Program-made: the position numbers and the translations under genes
Notes under the pieces: generated by a model
Told to the model about the DNA's origin: nothing
Databases searched by the model: none
The model's input: the letters and a program-made list of their open reading frames with translations, nothing else
Origin: Mycobacterium sp. M26
GTDB taxonomy: Bacteria > Actinomycetota > Actinomycetes > Mycobacteriales > Mycobacteriaceae
Direction of reading: 5' to 3'
Length of the DNA: 64,000 nucleotides
Assembly: GCF_001494595.1 (NCBI RefSeq)
Contig: NZ_LN929908.1
Coordinates: forward strand, 3,145,139-3,209,138
In this document: positions 32,572 through 40,214 of the stretch, piece after piece
Position numbering within the stretch: the first letter of the stretch is position 1
Layout: each line of letters begins with the position of its first letter

Positions 32572-33387
32572 TCAGCCCTGCTGCGGGTTGACCGAGGACA
32601 CACCACCCCAGCGCGACGGCGGCCACGCGATGAACCGCGCCTTGCCGATGACGTTGCTCACCGGAACCGTGCCGGCCATCGGGTCGCCGGTGCACAGGAT
32701 GCCCTTCTGGGCATCGGCAGGGGTGCTGGTGCAGTGCGCCCGGGAGTCGGCGGAGTGGGTGCGGTTGTCCCCCATCACCCAGAGCCGGTCATCGGGCACC
32801 TTGACCGGGCCGAACTCATTACCCAGGCACGGGTAGACCAGCGGGTCGGCCATCATGGTCTCAGCGTTGAGGTAGGGCTCCTTGAGCGGCTTGCCGTCCA
32901 CGGTCAGACCAGTGTCGGCTCGGCACTGAACGGTCTGACCACCCACCGCGATGACGCGCTTGACCAGGTCGTTCTCATCCGGCGGGACGAAGCCGATGAA
33001 GGACAGGGCGTTCTGCACGGTGCGAATCGCGGCGTTGTCCGAGCGGATCGACTTGTAGCCGACGTTCCAGTTCGGCGGGCCCTTGAAGACGATGACGTCA
33101 CCCGGCTCCGGGTCGCTGAACCGGTAGGTGACCTTGTCCACCATGATCCGGTCACCCGTGCACCCGTTGCAGCCGTGCAACGTGGGTTCCATGGATTCCG
33201 ACGGGATCAGATACGGGCGCGCCACGAACGTGAGCATCACGTAGTAGAGAACCAGGGCGATCGCGACGAGGATTGCGCCCTCGCGCAGCGCTGAGCGCTT
33301 CTTCCCGCCCTTGTCAGAATCGTCCGGAGCGTCCGTCTCAGTGGAGTGTTCCGGCGAAGAGTCGGCCGAGCCTGCTGTGTCGGTCAC
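32572..33387 (-). CDS. lepB: Signal peptidase I
   Basis: This 271-residue membrane protease removes signal peptides from exported proteins. A charged N-terminus (to about residue 32) precedes one membrane segment (residues 35-55). The catalytic serine is in PSESMEPTL and the catalytic lysine in VKRVIAVGG, with further boxes GDRIMVDK and MGDNRTHSADSR. It follows rplS by 63 bp on the same strand. It is the only signal peptidase in the window and would serve the exported proteins encoded nearby. Confidence 0.96.
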   Translation of the reverse strand: MTDTAGSADSSPEHSTETDAPDDSDKGGKKRSALREGAILVAIALVLYYVMLTFVARPYLIPSESMEPTLHGCNGCTGDRIMVDKVTYRFSDPEPGDVIVFKGPPNWNVGYKSIRSDNAAIRTVQNALSFIGFVPPDENDLVKRVIAVGGQTVQCRADTGLTVDGKPLKEPYLNAETMMADPLVYPCLGNEFGPVKVPDDRLWVMGDNRTHSADSRAHCTSTPADAQKGILCTGDPMAGTVPVSNVIGKARFIAWPPSRWGGVSSVNPQQG

Positions 33388-33450
33388 GTGATCAGCGTAG
33401 CCAGCCCGACGGGCTGCTCTGCGTCATGCGGAAGGCCAGAGCGTCGAAGC

Positions 33451-33792
33451 TCAGCGCTTTTCCTTGATCTTGGCCTTCTTGCCGCGCAGCTCGCGCAGGT
33501 AGTACAGCTTGGCGCGACGGACGTCACCGCGGGTGACGACCTCGATGTGGTCGATGTTGGGTGAGTGCACCGGGAAGGTGCGCTCGACGCCGACGCCGTA
33601 GCTCTCTTTGCGCACGGTGAAGGTCTCCCGGACGCCGCCGCCGGAACGGCGGATGACGACACCCTTGAAGACCTGGATACGCGACTTGTTGCCCTCGATG
33701 ACCTTCACGTGAACATTCACGGTGTCGCCGGGGCTGAAGGTCGGGATGTCGTCGCGCAGCGACGCCTGATCGACGAAGTCCAGCGTGTTCAT
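33451..33792 (-). CDS. rplS: 50S ribosomal protein L19
   Basis: This 113-residue L19 sits at the 30S-50S interface. MNTLDFVDQASLRDDIP, FSPGDTVNVHVKV, RIQVFKGVVI and the basic C-terminus RGKKAKIKEKR are standard. ATG 33792 has GGAAG nine bases upstream. The promoter probably lies near 33934-33963, which leaves a leader of roughly 130 bases. It heads the lepB-rnhB run. Confidence 0.97.
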   Translation of the reverse strand: MNTLDFVDQASLRDDIPTFSPGDTVNVHVKVIEGNKSRIQVFKGVVIRRSGGGVRETFTVRKESYGVGVERTFPVHSPNIDHIEVVTRGDVRRAKLYYLRELRGKKAKIKEKR

Positions 33793-33933
33793 CGGTGACA
33801 CTTCCTTGCGTTTCGCGGCTGCGGCCGACAACCTGCACGTGGAGCGCAGGCAGCCGTCGAGCCGATGGATTCGGGCACGTGGTGTGTGTCGCAGCAGGCG
33901 GAAAGACGTCCGGCCCGCGCGGGCAACTGCTCA

Positions 33934-33963
33934 ATTGTGCCAGATGGGCCGCGAGCAGTGAAA
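33934..33963 (-). promoter_or_regulatory. Probable rplS promoter
   Basis: On the minus strand, ATCTGGCACAAT ends in a -10-like CACAAT, with TTTCAC 18 bases upstream as a -35. The 12-mer ATCTGGCACAAT recurs exactly upstream of rpsP (37160-37171), supporting a shared ribosomal-protein promoter. Confidence 0.5.
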
Positions 33964-34031
33964 TCGCGCGGCTCACCGGCGACCCGCCGAGGTCACGGGG
34001 ATGTCCCGGAGTGCTAACAGTGCGGTGTACA

Positions 34032-34050
34032 AAAGGTACGGTTAACCTGA
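34032..34050 (+). promoter_or_regulatory. Weak IdeR/DtxR-like box
   Basis: AAAGGTACGGTTAACCTGA matches 13 of 19 positions of the IdeR consensus I recall, keeping both AGGT and AACCT arms at the right distance. It lies 65 bases before the lppW-like start. It could also simply overlap a promoter. Confidence 0.25.
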
Positions 34051-34115
34051 ATTAGCGGGCGGCGGCGCGGCAAGCCCACACACTGCCTAACACCGATTCC
34101 CTGCAAGGAGAGGCC

Positions 34116-35048
34116 ATGCGACGGCGTCCGTCGGTGCTGGTCACCAGCACCGCAGCGGCACTGATCGGTGTTCTGGTCGCGTCTTCCTCGGCCCAGGTCA
34201 ATGCCGGTGCCGGCGACAGCGCCCCGCAGCGCGTCACCCTGCTCAGCGCGGACCCGAACTCGATCCCCGACGCCCCGGTGATGGCACCCGCCCCGGAGGC
34301 TCCGCCGCCAGCCATCATCGGTCTGGACGTAAGGGCCAAGCAGGCGGCGGCCGAGGCCGCCAACAAGGGCGCCGATATCAGCTTCACCGTCCTGGACCGC
34401 AAGACCGGTCAGATGATCTCCGGTGGCGATATGGGCGCATTCCCCATCGCGTCGGTGAGCAAGCTGTTCATCGCCGACGATCTGCTGCTGCAGGTCGCCA
34501 AGGGCCAGCGCGAGCTCAGCCCCGAGGAGCGCCAGCAGTTCGACGTGATGCTGCGCTCGTCGGACGACAACGCCGCCGAGATCTTCTGGAGCGAGAGCGG
34601 CGGCAACGCGGTCATCAGCCGGGTCAAGGCCCGCTATGGGCTGACCGGGACCACGCTGCCCTATGACGGGCACTGGTGGACCACCATGAGCACCACCGCG
34701 GATATCGTCCGCTACTACGACATGCTGCTTGACGGGGCCGGCGGCCTGCCGCCCGAGCAGGCCGCGATCATCCTGTCCGACCTGTCCGCCTCGACGCCCA
34801 ACGGGCTCGACGGCTACCCGCAGCGGTTCGGCATCCCCGATGGGCTGTTCGCCGAACCTGTTGCGGTGAAACAGGGTTGGATGCCCGGCTGGAACGGCAA
34901 CAACTGGTTGCACATGTCGACCGGTGTGATCGGGCCCGACCGGCGGTTCGTGATCGCGATGGCCTCACTGCAGCCCGTCGACGATGCCAGTGCCCGTAAC
35001 ACGCTGACGCAGGCCATCAAGACGATGTTCCCCGAAGGGCGTATCTGA
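34116..35048 (+). CDS. Secreted serine beta-lactamase/PBP-like protein (LppW-like)
   Basis: This 310-residue exported protein has an uncleaved or signal-type N-terminus (residues 1-28) and a Pro/Ala-rich stretch to 68. A penicillin-recognising fold follows, with SVSK (S-x-x-K), SSDDN (SDN-like) and KQGW (KTG-like). Length and sequence match M. tuberculosis LppW (Rv2905) as I recall it. The M. tuberculosis protein has a lipobox cysteine that this one lacks, so it is probably secreted or signal-anchored, not lipidated. It stands between rplS and trmD, with its stop 1 bp from the convergent trmD stop. Confidence 0.85.
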   Translation: MRRRPSVLVTSTAAALIGVLVASSSAQVNAGAGDSAPQRVTLLSADPNSIPDAPVMAPAPEAPPPAIIGLDVRAKQAAAEAANKGADISFTVLDRKTGQMISGGDMGAFPIASVSKLFIADDLLLQVAKGQRELSPEERQQFDVMLRSSDDNAAEIFWSESGGNAVISRVKARYGLTGTTLPYDGHWWTTMSTTADIVRYYDMLLDGAGGLPPEQAAIILSDLSASTPNGLDGYPQRFGIPDGLFAEPVAVKQGWMPGWNGNNWLHMSTGVIGPDRRFVIAMASLQPVDDASARNTLTQAIKTMFPEGRI

Positions 35049-35049
35049 C

Positions 35050-35739
35050 CTACTCGCCCAACAGATCCGGGCGGCGTTCGCGGGTTCGCGTCAGCGCTTG
35101 TTCGTGGCGCCAGGCGCGCACCTTGGCGTGATCACCGGAGAGCAGTACCTCGGGCACCGACAGGCCCCGCCAGGTGGGCGGCCGGGTATAGCTGGGCCCT
35201 TCCAGCAGGCCGGCGTTCTCCGGGGAATGCGAATCATCCTGGTGTGATGCGGGATTGCCCATGACGTTGGGTAACAGCCGGACCACCGCCTCGATCATCA
35301 CCAGGGTGGCAACCTCACCGCCGGCCAGCACGTAGTCGCCGATCGAGACCTCTTCGACCCGCATTCTCGTGCGGGCGTCCTCGACCACCCGCTGGTCGAT
35401 TCCCTCGTAGCGGCCGCACGCGAACACCAGGTGCTGCTCTTGCGTCCAGCGCTGGGCGGTGGCCTGGTCGAACAGCCGGCCCGCCGGGGTGGGAACCACC
35501 AGAAGCGTTGCCTCGGTGCAGATCTCGTCGAGCGCCTCGCCCCAGACCGGTGCCTTCATCACCATACCGGGGCCACCACCATAGGGCGAGTCGTCGACCG
35601 AGTGATGCACATCGTGGGTCCAGCGCCTCAGGTCGTGTACCGCGAAGTCGACGATGCCCGACTCAATGGCCTTGCCGGGCAACGACTCCCGGACCGGATC
35701 GAGGTATCCGGGGAAAATGGTGACGACATCGATGCGCAT
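35050..35739 (-). CDS. trmD: tRNA (guanine-N1-)-methyltransferase
   Basis: This 229-residue SPOUT methyltransferase makes m1G37 in tRNAs to prevent frameshifting. MRIDVVTIFPGYLDP, the knot region SIGDYVLAGGEVA, and DDSPYGGGPGMVMK are all in place. The start shares one base with the rimM stop (TGATG). It is the last gene of the rpsP-KH-rimM-trmD operon, conserved across bacteria. Confidence 0.97.
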   Translation of the reverse strand: MRIDVVTIFPGYLDPVRESLPGKAIESGIVDFAVHDLRRWTHDVHHSVDDSPYGGGPGMVMKAPVWGEALDEICTEATLLVVPTPAGRLFDQATAQRWTQEQHLVFACGRYEGIDQRVVEDARTRMRVEEVSIGDYVLAGGEVATLVMIEAVVRLLPNVMGNPASHQDDSHSPENAGLLEGPSYTRPPTWRGLSVPEVLLSGDHAKVRAWRHEQALTRTRERRPDLLGE

Positions 35740-36269
35740 CAGCCCGCGTCGTCCAGATTCAGCAGCCCCTCGGGAGGATCGATCTCCACCACGCCCTCGG
35801 CCAGCGACACGGCCGTGACGATGGCGCTGACGAACGGGATGAGCACCTCGGCCCCATTGTCGGTACGGACCGAGAGCAGTTCGCCGGCGGCGGTGTGCAG
35901 CACCTCGGCCACAGACCCGACGGGGGTGCCGTCCACTGCGCGGACGGCCAGACCCTCGAGTTGGTGGTCGTAGAACTCGTCGGGGTCCTCGATGGGCGGC
36001 AGCTCGGCCGCCTCGACCACGAACAGGTGACCGCGCAACGCGTCAGCCGCGGTGCGATCGGACACCCCGGGCAGCCGGACCAGAAGCCGCCCGCCGTGCG
36101 GGCGGGCGGCTTCGATCACGACATCGCGAGCACCCTCACCGCGAGCAGGCCTGAGCCGCAGGCGATTACCGGGCGCAAAGCGCTCTTCGGGTTCGTCGGT
36201 GCGGACGTCGACAACCAGCTCACCGGTGATGCCGTGGGCTTTGACCACACGTCCGACGACGAGCTCCAT
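35739..36269 (-). CDS. rimM: Ribosome maturation factor RimM
   Basis: This 176-residue protein binds S19 and assists 30S head assembly. The N-terminal barrel starts LVVGRVVKAHGITGELVV and the C-terminal PRC barrel includes DEFYDHQLEGL. ATG 36269 is the family start; the open frame upstream only overlaps the KH gene. It lies 25 bp after the KH-domain gene and is coupled to trmD. Confidence 0.96.
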   Translation of the reverse strand: MELVVGRVVKAHGITGELVVDVRTDEPEERFAPGNRLRLRPARGEGARDVVIEAARPHGGRLLVRLPGVSDRTAADALRGHLFVVEAAELPPIEDPDEFYDHQLEGLAVRAVDGTPVGSVAEVLHTAAGELLSVRTDNGAEVLIPFVSAIVTAVSLAEGVVEIDPPEGLLNLDDAG

Positions 36270-36294
36270 ATCGATCCCCGAGTCGCCGAAGGAG

Positions 36295-36537
36295 CTACTG
36301 GTCGGTGTCCACCACGTCGACGCGAATACCGCGACCGCCGATACCGGCGACCAGGGTGCGCAGCGCGGTGGCGGTGCGACCGCCACGGCCGATCACCTTG
36401 CCGAGGTCGTCGGGATGCACGTGCACCTCGACGGTGCGGCCGCGACGGCTGGTCACCATGTCGACACGGACGTCGTCAGGATTGTCGACGATCCCGCGGA
36501 CCAGATGCTCCACGGCGTCGACGACGACCGAGCTCAT
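36295..36537 (-). CDS. KH-domain RNA-binding protein (KhpA-type)
   Basis: This 80-residue single KH domain has the GxxG loop in GKVIGRGGRTA. Such proteins bind RNA, often with KhpB partners, and affect cell division and translation. The start overlaps the rpsP stop by 4 bases. This gene occupies the place between rpsP and rimM that is also seen in M. tuberculosis (Rv2908c). Confidence 0.95.
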   Translation of the reverse strand: MSSVVVDAVEHLVRGIVDNPDDVRVDMVTSRRGRTVEVHVHPDDLGKVIGRGGRTATALRTLVAGIGGRGIRVDVVDTDQ

Positions 36538-37031
36538 TCTGCGGCGGCCTCAGTGGCCTCGGCAGCAGGCTCAGTGGCCTCGGCAGCAGGCTCAGTAGCC
36601 TCGGTAGCCTCGGTGGCCTCGGCCTCGTCGGCCTTCTTGGCCGGAGCCTTCTTCTTCTTGAGCTGAGTGGCTTCGCCGGTCGGCGCGCCATCGGCGGCGG
36701 CCAGGGCGGCGTTGAACAGGTCCAGCTTGCTGGGCTTGGGCTCCTTGACCTTCAGCGTGCCCTCAGCACCCGGCAGGCCCTTGAACTTCTGCCAGTCACC
36801 GGTGATCTTCAGCAGCTGCAGCACCGGCTCGGTCGGCTGAGCGCCAACGCTCAGCCAGTACTGCGCGCGCTCGGAGTCGATCTCGATGAGGCTCGGCTCT
36901 TCCTTCGGGTGGTACCGGCCGATGACCTCGATCGAGCGGCCATCACGGCGGGTGCGCGCGTCGGCGACGGCGATGCGGTACTGGGGATTGCGGATCTTGC
37001 CAAGCCGGGTGAGCTTGATCTTGACAGCCAT
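36534..37031 (-). CDS. rpsP: 30S ribosomal protein S16 with long acidic tail
   Basis: Residues 1-80 are canonical S16 (MAVKIKLTRLGKIRNPQYRI, RDGRSIEVIGRYHP). Residues 80-165 are an actinobacterial extension: a lysine-rich stretch (QLKKKKAPAKKADEA) and then an alternating Glu/Ala/Thr/Pro tail. The tail includes a perfect 21-bp DNA duplication. Typical S16 is about 80-100 residues. It is the first gene of the rpsP-KH-rimM-trmD operon with a promoter near 37160-37190. Confidence 0.96.
   Translation of the reverse strand: MAVKIKLTRLGKIRNPQYRIAVADARTRRDGRSIEVIGRYHPKEEPSLIEIDSERAQYWLSVGAQPTEPVLQLLKITGDWQKFKGLPGAEGTLKVKEPKPSKLDLFNAALAAADGAPTGEATQLKKKKAPAKKADEAEATEATEATEPAAEATEPAAEATEAAAE
36551..36592 (-). 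repeat. Perfect 21-bp tandem duplication in the rpsP tail
   Basis: Two identical 21-bp units (36551-36571 and 36572-36592) encode the peptide EPAAEAT twice, and a degenerate third unit follows at 36593. The repeat keeps the reading frame, so the tail can lengthen or shorten by seven residues. Confidence 0.9.
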
Positions 37032-37159
37032 GAACTACTACTCCTGTTGTGTTGCCACGCTGCAATTCAGCGATGCGGGCGGATGCCCGATCCGGTTTTG
37101 CCTCACGTGTGTGACCGCAGGACGGCGCATCCGAAGAAGCCGTACGCGGACAGCCGCCC

Positions 37160-37190
37160 ATTGTGCCAGATCGCGTTGAGCGGGTGTTAA
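37160..37190 (-). promoter_or_regulatory. Probable rpsP operon promoter
   Basis: The minus strand carries ATCTGGCACAAT (37160-37171), identical to the sequence before rplS, with TTAACA 18-19 bases upstream. The leader to rpsP would be about 120 bases. The -35 overlaps the last codons of the upstream amidohydrolase gene. Confidence 0.5.
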
Positions 37191-38101
37191 TCGCCGGAAT
37201 GGGCGCTGATCGGCCCAAACAGCGCGGCGGCGTTGTCGTGGAGCACCTTGCGGCACCACTGGTCGCCCAGGTCGAGGGCGACTATCGAGTGCAGCGCGTG
37301 GTGGTAGGAGTACGGAATGTTCGGGAAGTCGCTGCCGAAGAGCACCTTGTCGGACAGCTCCTGCAGCGCCGGACGCAGATCGGGCGGGAACGGATCGCGC
37401 TGCTCGGTGAATTCGGTGAAGACCATCGTGGTGTCGAGGTAGACGCCGGAATAGCGCTGCGCGAGGTCGATGAACTCCCGGTATTCCGGCAGGCCCATGT
37501 GGGCGATGATCAGCCGCAGCGACGGGTGTCGGCGCAGGATCTCGGCCACCGGGCCGGGTCCGGTGTGCCGGCCGGGCTGGGGTCCGGAGCCGGCGTGGAT
37601 CACCGTCGGGATCTGCGTCTGGGCCAGCAGCTCCCACACCGGATCCAGCAGCGGATCCGTCGGGGTGTAGTCGCCCACCTGGATGTGGCACTTGAAGACC
37701 CGGGCGCCCGCCTCGATCACTCGGCGCACGTAGTCCGGCGCCGATGGCTCGGGATAAAAGGTCGCGGTGTGCAGGCAGTCGGGCACATCGGCGGCGAACT
37801 GGGTGGCCCACGAATTGAGCCATTCGGCCATATCCGGTTTGTGCGGGTACACCAGCGAGGTGAAGGCGCTGACGCCGAACTGGCGCAGCCGCTGCACCCG
37901 CTCGGCTTCATCGAGTCGGTACTCGATGGGCCAGGGCCTGCCGACCAGCGGCCCCACCCCGTCGAAGTAGGCCCACACCTTGTCCATCACCCGCTTGGGC
38001 ATGAAGTGGGTGTGGACGTCGACAATCGCGTCGAGCCCGATCTGGCCGATCAGGTCGCGGACTGCGGTGACCTCGGCGTTCAGAAGAACTTCTGGATGCA
38101 C
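37187..38101 (-). CDS. Amidohydrolase family 2 protein
   Basis: This 304-residue metal-dependent TIM-barrel hydrolase has VDVHTHFMP for the first metal ligands, KCHIQVG, VIHAGSG, AHMG and the late aspartate in FGSDFPNIPY. This group includes decarboxylases and hydrolases of aromatic or cyclic acids. The GTG start at 38101 overlaps the end of the SnoaL-like gene by 22 bases. The coupling suggests a joint catabolic function. The substrate is unknown. Confidence 0.87.
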   Translation of the reverse strand: MHPEVLLNAEVTAVRDLIGQIGLDAIVDVHTHFMPKRVMDKVWAYFDGVGPLVGRPWPIEYRLDEAERVQRLRQFGVSAFTSLVYPHKPDMAEWLNSWATQFAADVPDCLHTATFYPEPSAPDYVRRVIEAGARVFKCHIQVGDYTPTDPLLDPVWELLAQTQIPTVIHAGSGPQPGRHTGPGPVAEILRRHPSLRLIIAHMGLPEYREFIDLAQRYSGVYLDTTMVFTEFTEQRDPFPPDLRPALQELSDKVLFGSDFPNIPYSYHHALHSIVALDLGDQWCRKVLHDNAAALFGPISAHSGD

Positions 38102-38496
38102 TTGGTCTCGGACCGGCGGCTCATCCGCCAGCCGTCGGCGGTGCGGACGAACTCGTCGTCATACCAGAGCCCGCAGAACATGATCTGCCCGTCGTCACCG
38201 AGTTTCATCGGGTTGAAGCAGATCGACCGCGAGGCCGCGGTGTCGCCGTTCAGCCGGATATCGACGTTGCCCAGCATGTGGTAGTACGCCGGGAAGTTCG
38301 GCATCACCTCGGCCAGCCACGCCTTCACCTCCGGGAAAAGGCCCGCGATCCCACCCATCTCGGTGTAGTCGATGTGGGCATCCGGGGTGAAGACCCGATC
38401 CAAGTCGTCGAAGCGTTGATTGTCGATCGCGGTGGAGTAGTCGATCAGCAGTTGCTGAATCTCCAACCGGTCCGAGATTTCCGCCAGGCTCAGCAT
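38080..38496 (-). CDS. SnoaL-like (NTF2-fold) protein
   Basis: This 138-residue protein has the layout of SnoaL-like polyketide cyclase/hydroxysteroid isomerase-type domains: the helix ISDRLEIQQLLIDYSTAID, FTPDAHIDYTEMGG and the C-terminal GWRMSRRSE. It resembles the M. tuberculosis protein in the rpsP-dacB2 interval that I recall as Rv2910c. It overlaps the amidohydrolase gene. The exact reaction is unknown. Confidence 0.85.
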   Translation of the reverse strand: MLSLAEISDRLEIQQLLIDYSTAIDNQRFDDLDRVFTPDAHIDYTEMGGIAGLFPEVKAWLAEVMPNFPAYYHMLGNVDIRLNGDTAASRSICFNPMKLGDDGQIMFCGLWYDDEFVRTADGWRMSRRSETKCIQKFF

Positions 38497-38563
38497 CCGT
38501 CCGATTCAACACCACGACGGACGGGACGCCCAGGGAGGTCTACCCGGAGGAGCGCTTCCTGAA

Positions 38564-38582
38564 TAAGGTAAGCCTAACCTGA
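38564..38582. promoter_or_regulatory. IdeR/DtxR iron box
   Basis: TAAGGTAAGCCTAACCTGA matches 15 of 19 positions of the consensus TTAGGTTAGGCTAACCTAA, including both AGGT/AACCT arms. It lies 18 bases before the GTG start of the diflavin reductase, which would let iron-loaded IdeR block transcription. Confidence 0.6.
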
Positions 38583-38599
38583 TGAAAAAGGAGTGTGTG

Positions 38600-40174
38600 G
38601 TGGACGACCACCCGGGCTTTGCGCCGATCATCGGCTACGCCAGCGATATGGGCACCGCCGAGTACATCGCCGTCCAGCTCTCGGAGCACCTCACAGCCTC
38701 CGGCATCGACGTCGGCGAGGTCGAGCTCAATGACATCTCGCTGGGCGACCTTCGTTCCGCGTCGCACGTCATCATCGTGACCTCCACCTTCGGCGACGGC
38801 GAGGTTCCCGACAACGGTGTCGTGTTCTGGGAGGAGCTGAGCGCAACCGTCGAGCAGCTCCCCCACCTGAACTACGCCGTCCTGGCGCTGGGAGACAGCT
38901 CCTATGAGCTGTTCTGCAATGCCGGACGGATCATCGACGCCCGCCTGGCCGAGCTCGGCGGGTCGCGCCTGGCTGACCGGGTCGAATTGGACTGCTATCG
39001 GGAAGGCGACGCCCGGCAGTGGCTGGCCGATATGACCACGATCCTCGAGGCCGCCGGCGCCGAGCGTGCTGGCACAACCCCGATCGTCGCCGCCGCGAGA
39101 CCGGCCAGACCGGTGACCGAGAGCATCTGGACCGAGGACAACCCGTATGTGGCCACGATCATCGTCAACCGCCTGCTGACTGGCGCAGCATCCGACAAGG
39201 AGGTCCGGCATTTCGAACTCGACCTCGGCGACTCCGGAATCACTTATTGCGCAGGCGATTCCGTGGCGATTCACGCGCCCAACGACAGCAGACTCGTCGA
39301 GGCCATCCTGGCGACGCTGGGTGTCAGCGGTCACGACGTCCCCAGCGGGCGCGACCTGTCGCTGGCCGAACTGCTCGGCAACCACCTCGAGATCCGCACC
39401 CCGTCGCAGGCGCTGCTGACGCTGGTGAGTTCGCGGTCCGGCGCCCCACCGTCGGCCCTACGCGGATGTGACGTGCTTGACCTGCTCGGCCTCGGCGACT
39501 TCACCCTCGACGAGGTACTCGAGACCCTGTTGCCCCTGCGCCCACGCGACTACTCGATCGCATCGAGCCCGTTGCACCACCCGGATCACCTTCATCTGAC
39601 AGTGGCCGCCGTCCGATACGCAAGGGGCGGCCGCCAGCACCACGGCACAGCGTCGACGTTCCTGGCCGACCGGGCCGCCACAGCGCGAATCCACCTGCGG
39701 CCCAATCACCATTTCCGGTTGCCCGCCCCCGACGTGCCGATCCTCATGGTGGGTCCGGGGACCGGCATTGCACCCTTCCGGGCCTTCCTCCAGGAGCGCC
39801 AGAGCACCAGGGCGCTGGGTAAGTCGTGGTTGTTCTTCGGCGACCGGCGGCGCCACACGGATTTCCTCTATGGGGACGACCTGGAAGGGTTCCTCGCGTC
39901 GGGCGCGCTGACGCGGATGGACCTCGCCTTCTCGCGCGATGCCTCGCAGAAGGTCTACGTGCAGCACCGGATGAAGGAGCACGCCCGGGAGTTCTTCGAC
40001 TGGCTTGAGGACGGCGCCCACCTCTATGTGTGCGGCGCCGACACGATGGCCAAAGACGTCGACCGCACGCTGCATGAGATCGTCGCCGACGTGGCCGGTG
40101 TCAGCGCCGAGGCAGCCCACTCGTATGTCAACGACCTGATCAAAAGCCATCGCTACGTGCGCGACGTCTACTGA
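38600..40174 (+). CDS. Diflavin (FMN/FAD) NADPH reductase, CysJ-like
   Basis: This 524-residue protein has a flavodoxin-like FMN domain (residues 8-145; SDMGTAEY, TSTFGDGEVPDNG, LGDSSYE), a linker, an FAD domain with PRDYSIASSP, and an NADPH domain with VGPGTGIAPFRAFLQER and YVCGADTMAKDVDRTL, ending in an aromatic-rich YVRDVY. Such reductases feed electrons to sulfite reductases, P450s or siderophore-linked enzymes. I choose GTG 38600 because AAAGGAG lies six bases before it and the upstream ATG would fall inside the iron box. There is no haem or sulfite reductase partner nearby. Confidence 0.88.
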   Translation: MDDHPGFAPIIGYASDMGTAEYIAVQLSEHLTASGIDVGEVELNDISLGDLRSASHVIIVTSTFGDGEVPDNGVVFWEELSATVEQLPHLNYAVLALGDSSYELFCNAGRIIDARLAELGGSRLADRVELDCYREGDARQWLADMTTILEAAGAERAGTTPIVAAARPARPVTESIWTEDNPYVATIIVNRLLTGAASDKEVRHFELDLGDSGITYCAGDSVAIHAPNDSRLVEAILATLGVSGHDVPSGRDLSLAELLGNHLEIRTPSQALLTLVSSRSGAPPSALRGCDVLDLLGLGDFTLDEVLETLLPLRPRDYSIASSPLHHPDHLHLTVAAVRYARGGRQHHGTASTFLADRAATARIHLRPNHHFRLPAPDVPILMVGPGTGIAPFRAFLQERQSTRALGKSWLFFGDRRRHTDFLYGDDLEGFLASGALTRMDLAFSRDASQKVYVQHRMKEHAREFFDWLEDGAHLYVCGADTMAKDVDRTLHEIVADVAGVSAEAAHSYVNDLIKSHRYVRDVY

Positions 40175-40214
40175 GGTCTGAGCCGGCCGGCTCCTCCGGT
40201 TAGGCTCGGACACC

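Larger units (their letters stand above)
33793..34115. other. 323-bp intergenic region between rplS and the lppW-like gene
   Basis: This divergent gap holds the probable rplS promoter (33934-33963), a long rplS leader, and on the other side an IdeR-like sequence (34032-34050) before the lppW-like gene, whose ribosome-binding site is AAGGAGAG. I see no further gene in it. Confidence 0.6.

Noticed and set aside
40198..40206. Half iron box GGTTAGGCT before dacB2
   Set aside because: Only the left half matches; the right arm is absent, so it is probably chance.
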